Positions 45,058 through 55,019 of a stretch of DNA of 64,000 nucleotides are shown here, piece after piece (positions within the stretch are counted from its first letter, which is position 1; every line of letters begins with the position of its first letter). Origin of the DNA: Chitinophagaceae bacterium (GTDB lineage Bacteria; Bacteroidota; Bacteroidia; Chitinophagales; Chitinophagaceae). The position numbers were made by a program, and so were the translations under genes. The DNA lies in the NCBI GenBank assembly GCA_023957125.1, contig JAMLHL010000008.1, positions 124,001 to 188,000 on the forward strand, in the 5' to 3' direction. Below the pieces are notes generated by a model. That model was not told where the DNA came from and made no database searches. It worked only from the letters and a program-made list of their open reading frames with translations.

Positions 45058-46152
45058 ATGTCCCACAAACAACCATCAAGAAGAAAGTTTATAACCAACC
45101 TGTCATTAGCTACGGGAGGTCTTTGGGGCTTGGAGAGTTTTAAGTTCCCGGTATCTTCTACAGAAGCGGAAAAAGGTGCACAGCGGCTTAGCCTTAAACA
45201 ATTAAAACGTTGGGAAGCCATGCAATACGGGATGTTTATCCATTTCGGGATGAGTACTTTTACCGGCGACGAGCTGGACAACGGACAGTCAGACGCCCGG
45301 CGTTATGCGCCGGTTAATCCCGATCCCGACCAGTGGATGGCGGTGGCGAAGGAAGCCGGGATGAAATATGCGGTGCTGACGACAAAGCATGTTGCCGGAC
45401 ACTGTCTTTGGCCAAGTAAGCACACCGACTATACCGTTGCCCATAGCGGTAATACTAAAGATGTAGTGGGCACCTTTGTAAATGCCTGTCGTAAATATGG
45501 AATCAAGCCCGGCTTCTACTATTGCTCCTGGGACAATCACCATACTTTTGGAAGTAAAACGCCGAGTGTGGTAAAATGGAACAACTTAATGAATAGTTTT
45601 CCAAAAGACCCGAAGATGGAACTGCCTTATACTTCTTCGGTTTATCAGAGTTTTCAAACGGCCCAGATAGAAGAACTGCTGACGCAATATGGAGACATTG
45701 CAGAAATATGGGTGGATATTCCCGGAGTTTTGGGAAGAGGATACCGCACATTTTTATACCAGCATATTTCAAAACTGCAACCGGATTGCGTGATCATGAT
45801 GAACAGTGGTATCAGTACGGGAGAAAATTATAATGTGGCTTATGCCTGGCCTTCGGATATTATTGCAATCGAGAGGAATTTGCCGCAGGACGGCGGACAT
45901 AAGAAGTGGAGAGCAATAGAAGGGAAGAACTACTATATGCCGGGGGAAGTTTGTGATCCGATCGGTAAAAACTGGTTTTTTGTAGAAGGAGATCATCCCC
46001 GTCCGGAAGAAGAGCTGAAGAACCAATACCTGTCGGTGACACAACGGGGTGCTAATTTATTGTTGAATGTACCTCCGGATAAGAATGGGGTCATTCCCGA
46101 TATGCATGTAAAGGCGTTGCTCAACCTTAAAAAGAATGCCGGTATAAAATAA
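45058..46152 (+). CDS. GH29 alpha-L-fucosidase, Tat-type signal
   Basis: 364 residues, shorter than typical two-domain GH29 enzymes, so a catalytic domain only. The signal region has a twin-arginine pattern (SRRKFITNLSLATGG). Family motifs: RWEAMQYGMFIHFGMSTFTG, KYAVLTTKHVAGHCLWPS, and the nucleophile region DIAEIWVDIPG with Asp220. GH29 retaining enzymes remove alpha-L-fucose; narrow- or broad-specificity subfamilies cannot be separated here. A Tat signal suggests folding in the cytosol before export to the periplasm. It is 40 bases after the DUF4450 gene. Confidence 0.9.
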   Translation: MSHKQPSRRKFITNLSLATGGLWGLESFKFPVSSTEAEKGAQRLSLKQLKRWEAMQYGMFIHFGMSTFTGDELDNGQSDARRYAPVNPDPDQWMAVAKEAGMKYAVLTTKHVAGHCLWPSKHTDYTVAHSGNTKDVVGTFVNACRKYGIKPGFYYCSWDNHHTFGSKTPSVVKWNNLMNSFPKDPKMELPYTSSVYQSFQTAQIEELLTQYGDIAEIWVDIPGVLGRGYRTFLYQHISKLQPDCVIMMNSGISTGENYNVAYAWPSDIIAIERNLPQDGGHKKWRAIEGKNYYMPGEVCDPIGKNWFFVEGDHPRPEEELKNQYLSVTQRGANLLLNVPPDKNGVIPDMHVKALLNLKKNAGIK

Positions 46153-46184
46153 AGGATGGTCTGATTTATAAATCAATACCGTTG

Positions 46185-46520
46185 ATGGCACAAAGTATAA
46201 GAAGATTCGGCTCCGTGATAGAACTTTATCCCGAAAGGATCGAAGAATATAAAAAATTGCATGCTGCAGCATGGCCGGGTGTTCTGAAAATGATATCCGA
46301 TTGTAATATCCGGAATTATTCCATCTTTTTAAAAGGTCATTTGCTATTCAGCTATTTTGAATATACCGGAGATGATTATGCGAAAGATATGCAGCGTATG
46401 AGTGATGATCCTGTTACCCAAAAATGGTGGGCTGTCTGTAAACCCTGTATGAAACCTTTATCATCCCGTAAAGAAGGGGAATGGTGGGCGGAGATGGAAG
46501 AGATATTTCATCACAATTAA
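46185..46520 (+). CDS. L-rhamnose/L-fucose mutarotase (RhaM/FucM type)
   Basis: About 111 residues from the ATG at 46185. The family core is IELYPERIEEYKKLHAAAWPGVL, with the Tyr/His/Trp-Pro pattern of COG3254 mutarotases. The C-terminal PVTQKWWAVCKPCMKPL region matches the usual WW motif. These cytosolic dimers interconvert alpha and beta anomers of 6-deoxy-hexoses. RhaM acts on L-rhamnose and some relatives act on L-fucose. Its location between a fucosidase and the CoA-transferases supports deoxy-hexose catabolism in this locus. Confidence 0.88.
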   Translation: MAQSIRRFGSVIELYPERIEEYKKLHAAAWPGVLKMISDCNIRNYSIFLKGHLLFSYFEYTGDDYAKDMQRMSDDPVTQKWWAVCKPCMKPLSSRKEGEWWAEMEEIFHHN

Positions 46521-46550
46521 AAAATAATATTTAGCACAGATTATAAACTT

Positions 46551-47687
46551 ATGAACCTTCCGTTAAAAGATATTATTGTTTTGGAATTCAGCCAGTATTT
46601 GGCCGGGCCCTGTGCGGGTTTGAGGTTGGCCGACCTGGGAGCCAGGGTTGTTAAAATAGAACATCCGCAGAAGGGGGAATCGGGCAGAAAACTGGCAATA
46701 GAAAATTTATGGGTAGGCGATGATTCTTTGCTGTTTCACACCATTAACCGGAATAAGGAAAGTTTTGCAGTGGACATGAATAATGAAGAGGATATGGGTT
46801 GGTTGAGGAAACTGATAGCCAAAGCGCAGGTGATCACCCACAATTTCAGACCCGGGGTAATGGAGCGGCGGGGATTGGATTACGAAACGATCAGGCAAAT
46901 CAATCCTTCTATTGTATATACCCAGATTTCGGGATATGGCGAAAAAGGTCCCTGGCGTAATAAGCCGGGGCAGGATCTGCTGTTACAATCGCTTTCCGGG
47001 TTGACTTATGCATCGGGGAGCGCTAATGACTGGCCTACCCCGATGGGGTTGGGGATAGGGGATTACTTGTGTGGCAATCAGTCCGTGCAGTTTATTATAG
47101 CGGCATTGATAAAAGCAAAGAAAACGGGCAAAGGAAGTTTGTTGCAGTTGACCCTGATGGAAACGCTTATTGATTTGCAGTTTGAGTTTTTTACTACCTT
47201 TTTCGAGAGCGGGAAATTGCCTCAACGAGCAGCCTATAATAATGCCAATTCGTTGTTAAGTGCGCCTTATGGTATTTACCCAACTTCCGATGGTCATATT
47301 GCCATAGCCATGATGCCCCTGGGTAAACTTAATCAGGCCTTGCAGTGTGAGGAATTGAATGCATACAGGGAAGAGGAAGCGTTTTCAAAGAGAGATGAAA
47401 TCAAATCCGTGATCGCTAAGCACTTGCTGACCGATACCAATAATAATTGGCTGCAAAAAGCGCAAGCGTTGGATCTGTGGATCATGCCGGTGCTGAACTG
47501 GAGAGAGATGAAAGCTGCTAAAGGATACCAAACCCTCGGAATGGAGCAGGAGATAAAGCTGGATAATAATGGATCTTTTATAACAACCCGTTGTCCTATC
47601 CGCATTAACGGAAAGATGTTGAAGTCGGATAAACCTGCGCCGTCAATAGGAAGCAGTAATAAAAATATTAAGGATTTATTGATTTGA
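46551..47687 (+). CDS. Class III (CaiB/BaiF) CoA-transferase, copy A
   Basis: 378 residues. Family III motifs: VLEFSQYLAGPCAGLRLADLGARVVKIE at the N-terminus, VITHNFRPGVMERRGLDYE, and the catalytic Asp171 in GIGDYLCG. These enzymes move CoA between an acyl-CoA donor and an organic acid. The substrate is unknown. It is followed 3 bases later by a paralogue, so a heteromeric enzyme like other two-subunit class III transferases is possible. CoA-transferases are not normal PUL components, which makes this gene unusual. Confidence 0.9.
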   Translation: MNLPLKDIIVLEFSQYLAGPCAGLRLADLGARVVKIEHPQKGESGRKLAIENLWVGDDSLLFHTINRNKESFAVDMNNEEDMGWLRKLIAKAQVITHNFRPGVMERRGLDYETIRQINPSIVYTQISGYGEKGPWRNKPGQDLLLQSLSGLTYASGSANDWPTPMGLGIGDYLCGNQSVQFIIAALIKAKKTGKGSLLQLTLMETLIDLQFEFFTTFFESGKLPQRAAYNNANSLLSAPYGIYPTSDGHIAIAMMPLGKLNQALQCEELNAYREEEAFSKRDEIKSVIAKHLLTDTNNNWLQKAQALDLWIMPVLNWREMKAAKGYQTLGMEQEIKLDNNGSFITTRCPIRINGKMLKSDKPAPSIGSSNKNIKDLLI

Positions 47688-47690
47688 AAT

Positions 47691-48854
47691 ATGGATGCAC
47701 TGTTAGACGATATATTGGTTTTGGATTTTAGTCAGTTTTTGTCTGGTCCGAGCGTAAGCCTTCGGCTCGCAGATATGGGTGCGCGGGTTATCAAAATTGA
47801 GCGTCCCGGCACCGGCGATATTTGTCGGCTGCTGTATGTTTCTGATGTAAGAATACGGGGTGGCGAATCCACTATTTTTCATGCCATTAACCGGAATAAA
47901 GAGAGCTTTAGCGCGGATGTTAAGGATGAAGCCTCGTTGTCAGATATTAAAAAACTGATCAGAAAAGCAGATGTGGTTTTACACAATTTTCGTCCGGGTG
48001 TAATGCAACGGCTGGGGCTGGATTATGAGCGGGTAAAGCAAATCAATCCTTCTGTTGTTTATGGAGAGATCAGCGGCTATGGGCAGGAAGGAGAATGGAA
48101 ACATCTCGCAGGTCAGGATCTCCTTCTTCAATCCGTATCGGGGATCACTTATCTTAGTGGCAACGCCGAGGATCCGCCGGTGCCGATGGGAGTAGCTGTA
48201 GCAGATATTATAGCAGGTACCCATTTAACACAAGGCATTTTAGCTGCATTATTTCAGCGATTACAAACAGGAGAAGGATCATTAATCCAGGTGAGCATGT
48301 TGGAAAGCCTGTTGGATTTTCAGTTTGAAGTACTGACCTGCTTCTTCAATGATGGCAACAGGCTGCCGCAAAGAAGCAGCTTAGGCAGTGCGCATGCCTA
48401 TATAGCAGCGCCGTACGGCATATATAAAACGGCAGACGGCTATATGGCGATAGCCATGGCGCCGATCCCCAAACTGGCAGCCTTAATCCAAACCGATGCC
48501 TTGAATGGGTATGCCAATCCCGGAGACTGGTTTGCAAAAAGAGATGAGATAAAAACGGTGTTGAAAGAAATTTTTATACAAAGAACAACGGCAGCCTGGT
48601 TATCGGTGTTGGAGCCCGCCGATATCTGGTGCGCCGATGTATATGATTATAACGATCTGCTGGCAAGCGAGGGATACCAACTGCTGGAAATGGAACAGTG
48701 GGTGATATCACATGGGTTAAAGATCAAAACAACAAGATGTCCGGTAAGAGTGGATGGCGTCTTCCTTACCTCTGAAAAGGGCGCGCCTGCTCTTGGAGAG
48801 CACAATGCAGCGATTGCCAAAGAGTTCGGATTAAATCAGGTTTCAAGTCGTTAA
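47691..48854 (+). CDS. Class III (CaiB/BaiF) CoA-transferase, copy B
   Basis: 387 residues, clearly paralogous to copy A over its whole length (VLDFSQFLSGPSVSLRLADM, LHNFRPGVMQRLGLDYERVK, GQDLLLQSVSGITYLSG). The catalytic Asp172 is kept in AVADIIAG. Both copies therefore look active; they may be two subunits or may act on two different acids. No acyl-CoA ligase or dehydrogenase is encoded nearby. The next gene starts 10 bases downstream. Confidence 0.9.
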   Translation: MDALLDDILVLDFSQFLSGPSVSLRLADMGARVIKIERPGTGDICRLLYVSDVRIRGGESTIFHAINRNKESFSADVKDEASLSDIKKLIRKADVVLHNFRPGVMQRLGLDYERVKQINPSVVYGEISGYGQEGEWKHLAGQDLLLQSVSGITYLSGNAEDPPVPMGVAVADIIAGTHLTQGILAALFQRLQTGEGSLIQVSMLESLLDFQFEVLTCFFNDGNRLPQRSSLGSAHAYIAAPYGIYKTADGYMAIAMAPIPKLAALIQTDALNGYANPGDWFAKRDEIKTVLKEIFIQRTTAAWLSVLEPADIWCADVYDYNDLLASEGYQLLEMEQWVISHGLKIKTTRCPVRVDGVFLTSEKGAPALGEHNAAIAKEFGLNQVSSR

Positions 48855-48864
48855 AATATTGGAT

Positions 48865-51096
48865 ATGAACAAAAAATTTATGCTTGGATTTTTCCTTAAT
48901 TTTTCTTTCCTTCTTTTTTCGCAGGCCCAGAAAGTGTCGGATTTTAACCTGTTATTTGCTGAAAAGGGAACCGACTCCTGGAGCTCTATGCCTTTGGGTA
49001 ACGGAGAGATCAGCGCTCAGGCCTGGACTAATAAAGAAGGAAAGCTTCAAATGTATTTTGGTACTACGGACAGCCGGGACGGGATGGACAATGTCATTAA
49101 GATCGGGAAAATGACCGTTCAGTTTGAACCGGATATTCTAAAAGATAGCCGGGGTTATACGGAAAGTTTATTATTAGAAGAAGGAAGATTTTGGATCAGG
49201 AACAAAATGGCGGATATCAGTATCCGGGTGGATGCCAATCATCCGGAAATTATTATTTCAGGAACAACGAAGATCCCGGTTAAGATAAAACTAACCAATA
49301 ATATCTGGCGAAAAGAAACACGCGATTATACCGGCGATGAATATATTGCCGAATACAAGGATGAAGAAATGCCCTTTCGTCCTTTCATGGAGGCCGATAA
49401 AGTGGCGTCGCGCGCAGACCGGTTGATGTGGTTTCATCGAAACGAAAATGAGAATTTTTGGAATGGAGTGATGGAAGCCAATGACCTGTTGCATGATGGT
49501 ATAGCCAATCCGTTAAAAAACAGGACTTCCGGCGCTCTGGTGCAGGGCGCGGGATTAAAGCGGTTGAATGATACAACGTTGATTTCTTCAAAAGCACAGA
49601 AACAGTTTCTTATCAAAACAACCATACTGGTAGAACAAACAGATACGGAGGAAGCATACATCCATGCCCTGGAAGCGCTTTCTGCTGAAGGGGATAAGGA
49701 AACAGAGGCGATTAAATTTTCTGCACATCAAAAATGGTGGCAGGATTATTGGAACCGGAGTTATGTTTATTTCAATGCAACGAATAAAGCGTTGAATGAT
49801 ACTTTGCAGTTGTTAAACCGGGGCTATGTTTTGCAGCGATACGTCAATGCAATAGGAGGACGAGGTAAACTGCCGGTGAAGTTTAACGGTTCTACCCTCG
49901 TATTGGATACCTATCATAATCCTATCGGAAGAGTGTCGGGAAAATCTGCTGATGCACGGCTCTGGGGTGGCGCTTACTGGTGGCAAAATACAAGGTTGAT
50001 TTATTATCCGATGCTGGCATCCGGTGATTTTGATCAGATTCAGCCTTTTATCCGATTTTATACCGGGTTGTTGCCGTTGATGAAAAAAATGACCCAAAAG
50101 TTCTATAAACATCCGGGCGCCCGTTTTAATGAAACCATGCATTTCTGGGGCGCCTGGCGGGGCGGCGACATTGGTTGGAACCGGACCAACCTGCAGCCGG
50201 GAATCTCTACCAATCCTTATATCAAAGACCTGATTATCACCGGACTTGAAATGTCGAATTATCTGCTTGATTATTTTCAATACACCGGTGATGAAAAAAT
50301 GTTGCGGGAAGAGACCCTGCCGTTTATTAAAGAAACGCTATTGTATTATGAACATCATTATTATCATGATGCAGAAGGTAAGCTGTTGATCACTCCGGCG
50401 CAATCGTTAGAAACCTATATCAACGGTGTAAATCCGACTCCAGATATTGCTGGCCTTCAAGTGGTGCTCTCGAGAGTAGAAAGTTTTGTGCAGGATCCTG
50501 ATTTTGCGGCTTTGTGTAAGAAGCTGAAGAATGCGTTATCCGCCCTGCCGCATACTGTCAAAAACGGAAAAAGGATTATTCTGCCCATCCAGGACTATAA
50601 AAATATTATCAATGTAGAGTCGCCCGAGCTTTACCCGATTTTTCCTTTTCGCATTTATGGTGTTGGAAAAGATGACGTGGAAATTGCAATCAATACCTTC
50701 AAGGAAAAACAACGCACTTATTTTGGTTGGCAGCAAACCGGTATCCAGGCTGCATTATTAGGACTTACCGACAGCGCGGCAAAAGTGATGAAAAGCAATG
50801 GACTTGCCTTCGATAAAAGATTCCGTTTCCCTGGATTTTGGGGCCCTAATTATGATTATTTACCCGATCAGTGTCATGCGGGAAATTATTTAAATACCAT
50901 ACAAACCATGTTGCTGCAGACAGAAGGAAATAAGAGTTATCTGTTGCCTGCCTGGCCTAAAGAATGGAACGTGAAGTTTAAGCTATACGCTCCGGGTAAT
51001 AAACAGGTGGAAGCTGAATGGAAGAACGGAAAAATGGTTAAGGTAAAAAAATATCCGGAAGGAAACGGCGATGAAGTTATTGTGGGCTTCAGGTAA
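48865..51096 (+). CDS. DUF5703-type glycoside hydrolase candidate
   Basis: About 743 residues from the ATG at 48865. Signal peptide to about residue 22 (LLFSQAQ). The N-terminal domain has SSMPLGNGEISAQAWTNKEG and MYFGTTDSRDGMDNV, the DUF5703 signature, which resembles the N-terminal domain of GH95-type enzymes. An (alpha/alpha)6-like barrel follows (ADARLWGGAYWWQNTRLIYY, MHFWGAWRGGDIGWNRTNLQ, GPNYDYLPDQCHAGNYLNT). The activity is not established to my knowledge. It is the third large helical-barrel candidate in the locus. An 80-base gap follows. Confidence 0.68.
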   Translation: MNKKFMLGFFLNFSFLLFSQAQKVSDFNLLFAEKGTDSWSSMPLGNGEISAQAWTNKEGKLQMYFGTTDSRDGMDNVIKIGKMTVQFEPDILKDSRGYTESLLLEEGRFWIRNKMADISIRVDANHPEIIISGTTKIPVKIKLTNNIWRKETRDYTGDEYIAEYKDEEMPFRPFMEADKVASRADRLMWFHRNENENFWNGVMEANDLLHDGIANPLKNRTSGALVQGAGLKRLNDTTLISSKAQKQFLIKTTILVEQTDTEEAYIHALEALSAEGDKETEAIKFSAHQKWWQDYWNRSYVYFNATNKALNDTLQLLNRGYVLQRYVNAIGGRGKLPVKFNGSTLVLDTYHNPIGRVSGKSADARLWGGAYWWQNTRLIYYPMLASGDFDQIQPFIRFYTGLLPLMKKMTQKFYKHPGARFNETMHFWGAWRGGDIGWNRTNLQPGISTNPYIKDLIITGLEMSNYLLDYFQYTGDEKMLREETLPFIKETLLYYEHHYYHDAEGKLLITPAQSLETYINGVNPTPDIAGLQVVLSRVESFVQDPDFAALCKKLKNALSALPHTVKNGKRIILPIQDYKNIINVESPELYPIFPFRIYGVGKDDVEIAINTFKEKQRTYFGWQQTGIQAALLGLTDSAAKVMKSNGLAFDKRFRFPGFWGPNYDYLPDQCHAGNYLNTIQTMLLQTEGNKSYLLPAWPKEWNVKFKLYAPGNKQVEAEWKNGKMVKVKKYPEGNGDEVIVGFR

Positions 51097-51176
51097 GCCA
51101 GAATCAGAAGGAAGAATAGTGCATAGATGTGCCCGGAATCTCAAATCTCAAATTCTAAATCTCAAATCATAAAAAT

Positions 51177-51683
51177 ATGAATCCCAATCCTGATGCTTCC
51201 AAACATAAAGACATTCCCATCTGGAATGCGGAAGACTGGTTTTATGAAGATATAGAAATCGGAAAACGGATCCGTTCCATCCGAAGAACGATCAGTGAGG
51301 GGGAGAGCATGCAGTTCAATGCGTTGGTACTGGATATGCATCCCTATGTGGCGGATGATATCTTTGCGCGGGAACAGGGCGTTTTCGGAAAGCGGCTGGT
51401 GGCCGGCGCTTTTGTGTTCAGCGCAGGGCTGGGATTGGTGGCTACGAATTGTGTCAATGCCTTTAGTTACGGTTATGATAAGCTGAGATTTATCAAACCC
51501 GTTTTTATCAACGACACTATCTATACGATTAAAACCGAATTAGACAAGCAGCCTAAATATAAAGATATGGGCCTGTGCCGGGCCAGTTATGAAGTGTTTA
51601 AAAACGAAGGAGAACTGGTGTTGTATTGCGAGCACCTGCAAACGGTAAAATACCGGAATCCGGAATTATTTAAACTGGGATAA
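51177..51683 (+). CDS. MaoC-like hotdog protein, catalytic His missing
   Basis: 168 residues. The hotdog fold is recognised by [38 protein letters not shown] and [20 protein letters not shown]. The hydratase-2 motif normally reads GDxNPxH. Here it is LDMHPYV: the Asp remains but the catalytic His is replaced by Val. The paralogue at 53401 keeps the motif. In heterodimeric MaoC enzymes one subunit often lacks the motif, so this may be the non-catalytic partner. Substrate unknown. Confidence 0.82.
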   Translation: MNPNPDASKHKDIPIWNAEDWFYEDIEIGKRIRSIRRTISEGESMQFNALVLDMHPYVADDIFAREQGVFGKRLVAGAFVFSAGLGLVATNCVNAFSYGYDKLRFIKPVFINDTIYTIKTELDKQPKYKDMGLCRASYEVFKNEGELVLYCEHLQTVKYRNPELFKLG

Positions 51684-51700
51684 ATTTTAAACAAAACGAC

Positions 51701-53383
51701 ATGTGGCATTATAAAACTGTTTTATTTTTTGTATTTCTGCAGGCATGTGCATCAAAGCAGCCGGCGCAGCAAGTCATCCTTGCTAAGCCCTCACTGCAAC
51801 AATATGCCTGGCATGAGCAGGAACGTCTTATGTTCATTCATTTTGGTATGGCTACCTGGCAGGGTAGAGAATATGATAATTTCAGTATGGATCTTTCCAG
51901 AATAAATCCCTATAAGCTAAATACGGATGATTGGTGTAAAGTGGCTCAGTCATTTGGTGCGAAGCAAATTATTTTTGTTGCCAAGCATGTAGGAGGTTTT
52001 TGCTGGTGGCCTACGGCAACAACAGACTATAACGTGAGCCACACGCCATGGAAAGGAGGGAAGGGCGACCTGGTAGCAGAGGTAGCTGCATCCTGTAAAA
52101 AGTATGGATTGAAATTGGGGCTGTATCTCTATCCCGGGGATGATAAATGGGGCGCCGGTTTGGGCAGTGGCGGGCGAACCAGTGATCCTTCTAAACAGGA
52201 AGCCTACAACAAGATATACCGACGCCAACTTACCGAGTTGCTCACGAACTATGGCGTAATAACAGAGGTTTGGTTTGACGGGAACTGCGTAATAGATGTG
52301 AAAGATATCCTTGAAAAATATGCTAAAGAGGCAGTGATATTTCAAAGTCCTCAGGCAAGTATAAGGTGGGTTGGAAATGAAGAGGGCTATGCACCTTATC
52401 CTGCATGGAATGGTATCAACCGCTCCGATTTACAAACAGGCGTTGCTACGGCAGTTCAGGGTGATCCGGATGGGGATGCCTGGGCGCCGCTGGAATGCGA
52501 TGTACCATTGTATAATCATAATTGGTTCTGGTCTCCTTCTAATGAAGTAAAAAGACGAAGTGTCGGCGACCTGATGAAAATTTATTACCGCTCGGCCGGC
52601 AGGGGCGCCGTTATGTTGTTGAATGCCACACCCGACACCCTGGGTGTTATTCCGCGGGGAGACGTGACGCGATTTGCAGAATTAGGCAAAGAAATAGAAA
52701 GGAGATTTTCTTCGCCGCTTAAATCCGTTACAGATATTAAAGGGAATGAAGCCATTATTACATTTGATACTCCAACGACAGTGAACCATCTTGTTACCAT
52801 GGAGGATTATAGGGAAGGCGAGCGAATAAGAGCCTACAACCTGGAAGGATGGGTAAATGATCATTGGGAGCTTTTGTATGCAGGTTCCTCTGTTGGAAGA
52901 ATGAAAATTGATTTCTTTAAGGGTGTAACAGTTACTAAAATTCGAATTCAAATTACAAAGTCGGCAGCACAACCACTTATTCGCTCCTTTGCGGCTTTCA
53001 AAATTGAGAATACACCCGAACTTTTTGAAAAGGATGAAAAACCATTGTCAGACTGGAAATACCTGAATAGCTGGATGCCTGATATGTTCCATCAGGGGAA
53101 GATGGATATCAACATCAACCTGACGCCATATATCCTTTTTCCCGGTCAGTATGAAATCAAAATAAATCCGGGAGATCAGGAGAAGATGAGTGTTGAGCGG
53201 GCCGAATTGTGGTATGACGGGGAGAAAGCACTTGATGAGTTTCTCATGCTTAAAGACAGCCTGGTTTTGATTAATCGTACTGCACAGGTCACTAACGAAA
53301 CCAGCATACTGATTAAACTGACACTTTCTGCAAAGGACAGTATCAAAGGATCGGGTAGTATCTATTTCAGAAAAATTCCGTAA
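51701..53383 (+). CDS. GH29 alpha-L-fucosidase lipoprotein
   Basis: 560 residues with a lipobox (LQAC, Cys16). The catalytic domain (about 30-340) has [39 protein letters not shown] and the nucleophile region [10 protein letters not shown] with Asp193. The C-terminal part (about 350-560) forms beta-sandwich domains, as in two-domain GH29 enzymes. It shares little with the copy at 45058, so the two probably cut different fucosides. Lipid anchoring places it at the outer membrane or surface. It lies between the two MaoC-like genes. Confidence 0.9.
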   Translation: MWHYKTVLFFVFLQACASKQPAQQVILAKPSLQQYAWHEQERLMFIHFGMATWQGREYDNFSMDLSRINPYKLNTDDWCKVAQSFGAKQIIFVAKHVGGFCWWPTATTDYNVSHTPWKGGKGDLVAEVAASCKKYGLKLGLYLYPGDDKWGAGLGSGGRTSDPSKQEAYNKIYRRQLTELLTNYGVITEVWFDGNCVIDVKDILEKYAKEAVIFQSPQASIRWVGNEEGYAPYPAWNGINRSDLQTGVATAVQGDPDGDAWAPLECDVPLYNHNWFWSPSNEVKRRSVGDLMKIYYRSAGRGAVMLLNATPDTLGVIPRGDVTRFAELGKEIERRFSSPLKSVTDIKGNEAIITFDTPTTVNHLVTMEDYREGERIRAYNLEGWVNDHWELLYAGSSVGRMKIDFFKGVTVTKIRIQITKSAAQPLIRSFAAFKIENTPELFEKDEKPLSDWKYLNSWMPDMFHQGKMDININLTPYILFPGQYEIKINPGDQEKMSVERAELWYDGEKALDEFLMLKDSLVLINRTAQVTNETSILIKLTLSAKDSIKGSGSIYFRKIP

Positions 53384-53400
53384 TAAAAAAGAGAAGCTAC

Positions 53401-53847
53401 ATGTTTAAGAAGATTTATTTTGAAGATTATAAGGAAGGCGATACCCGTGAAACGATTGGTCGTACCATCACCGAAACAGATATCGTGCTGCATGCCGGGC
53501 AGACGGGGGATTTCTTCCCCCATCATATGGATGCGGAATGGTGTAAAACACAATCCTTCAAAGAACGTATTGCCCACGGTACATTAATTTTTAGCGTAGC
53601 GGTGGGGATGACGGCATCGTTGATTAATGAAGTGGCCTTTAGCTATGGATACGACCGGTTGCGGTTTATCAAACCCGTGTTCATAGGAGATACGATAAAG
53701 GTAAAAGTGACGATCAAAGAGAAAAAGCCCTATAAAAAACCGGAAATGGGATTAGTGACCGAATTAGTGGAGGTACACAACCAGCGAGAAGAATGTGTGT
53801 TGGTTTGTGAACATATCTTGTTGGCCGAAAAAAAGAAGACTCAATGA
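53401..53847 (+). CDS. MaoC-like hydratase/dehydratase, motif intact
   Basis: 148 residues. Hydratase-2 motif [14 protein letters not shown] keeps the catalytic Asp and His (D-x-x-P-x-H). Further features are [18 protein letters not shown] and [20 protein letters not shown], closely similar to the partner at 51177. Such enzymes add or remove water across the 2,3-bond of acyl-CoA thioesters. With the two CoA-transferases it implies a 3-hydroxyacyl-CoA or enoyl-CoA intermediate. Its stop overlaps the next start (ATGA). Confidence 0.87.
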   Translation: MFKKIYFEDYKEGDTRETIGRTITETDIVLHAGQTGDFFPHHMDAEWCKTQSFKERIAHGTLIFSVAVGMTASLINEVAFSYGYDRLRFIKPVFIGDTIKVKVTIKEKKPYKKPEMGLVTELVEVHNQREECVLVCEHILLAEKKKTQ

Positions 53848-54998
53848 AAGATCAGGTTGAATTAAAGGGAATTACCTGGGGGCATAGCCGCGGATTTACA
53901 CCGCTGGTGGCCTGCTCGCAGCGATATGCGGAACTGCATCCGGAAATCAATATTACATGGAAGAAGAGAACCTTGCAGGAATTTGCGGATTTTCCTATTG
54001 AGCGCCTGGTACAGGAATACGACTTGTTGATTATTGATCATCCCTGGGTGGGTGGCGCTGCCGCCACTGAATGTGTATTGCCGCTTGATCGGTTGCTGTC
54101 TGAATCCTATCTGGACGATCAGCTAAAACATTCAGTCGGATCATCCCATGAAAGCTATCATTATGGTGGTCATCAATGGGCGCTGGCTATTGATGCTGCA
54201 ACCCCCGTTGCCAGTTACAGAAAAGATTTGTTGGAAAAAAACAAGGCGGCTGTTCCTGAAAATTGGGAAGAAGTAATCAGGCTGGCCGAAAAAGGCAGGG
54301 TTGCTGTTCCTGCAATTCCTATTGACCTGCTGATGCATTTTTATATGTTTTGTATGGCAGTCGGAAAAGAACCCTTTGCAGATGAGGAGCTTGTTATTGA
54401 TAATGTTACAGGAAAGGCGGCTTTAAAGATGATGATGGAATTATGGAGCCGGGTGGATAAAAAAATGTTTTCCTGCAACCCGATCGCAGTAGCCGAGCTT
54501 ATGACAACAGATGATACTTTTTGGTATTGCCCTTTTGCTTACGGCTATTCCAATTATTCCCGCCGGGGATATGCGTCGGCTTTGCTGTATTATACTGATG
54601 TTACTTTTATAAATGGGCATAAGAAATTTCGCAGTACCCTGGGAGGCACCGGATTATCTGTTGCTGCAAATTCCCGCTATCAGAAAGAAGCGGTTCAATT
54701 TACGGCATGGATTGCATCTGCTGCGGTACAATCCACTTTGTATGCCGATAACGGCGGACAGCCCGGACACCGGACAGCCTGGGAAGACGCGATGCTGAAC
54801 CGCAATACGAACGGATATTTTGAGAATACGCTTCCGGCGCTGGAAAGAGCCTATGTCCGTCCGCGTTATAACGGTTACCTCTACTTCCAGGATCGCGCCG
54901 GAGAGCCGCTGCATCATTATTTGCAAAATGGAGGAAAAGAACAGGAAGTGCTGGAGCGGATGAATCAGTTGTACCGTCAATCGTTTAAGCCGGATTAA
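53844..54998 (+). CDS. Cytosolic solute-binding-protein-fold protein
   Basis: 384 residues resembling family 1 extracellular sugar-binding proteins (type 2 periplasmic-binding fold): [60 protein letters not shown] and the C-terminal hinge with [20 protein letters not shown]. It has no signal peptide or lipobox, and no ABC permease or ATPase is encoded around it. It therefore should stay in the cytosol. It overlaps the MaoC gene by 4 bases, so it likely works with the CoA enzymes as an unusual enzyme, carrier or sensor. Function unknown. Confidence 0.75.
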   Translation: MKDQVELKGITWGHSRGFTPLVACSQRYAELHPEINITWKKRTLQEFADFPIERLVQEYDLLIIDHPWVGGAAATECVLPLDRLLSESYLDDQLKHSVGSSHESYHYGGHQWALAIDAATPVASYRKDLLEKNKAAVPENWEEVIRLAEKGRVAVPAIPIDLLMHFYMFCMAVGKEPFADEELVIDNVTGKAALKMMMELWSRVDKKMFSCNPIAVAELMTTDDTFWYCPFAYGYSNYSRRGYASALLYYTDVTFINGHKKFRSTLGGTGLSVAANSRYQKEAVQFTAWIASAAVQSTLYADNGGQPGHRTAWEDAMLNRNTNGYFENTLPALERAYVRPRYNGYLYFQDRAGEPLHHYLQNGGKEQEVLERMNQLYRQSFKPD

Positions 54999-55019
54999 TT
55001 TAAAACAAAATACCCCGAT

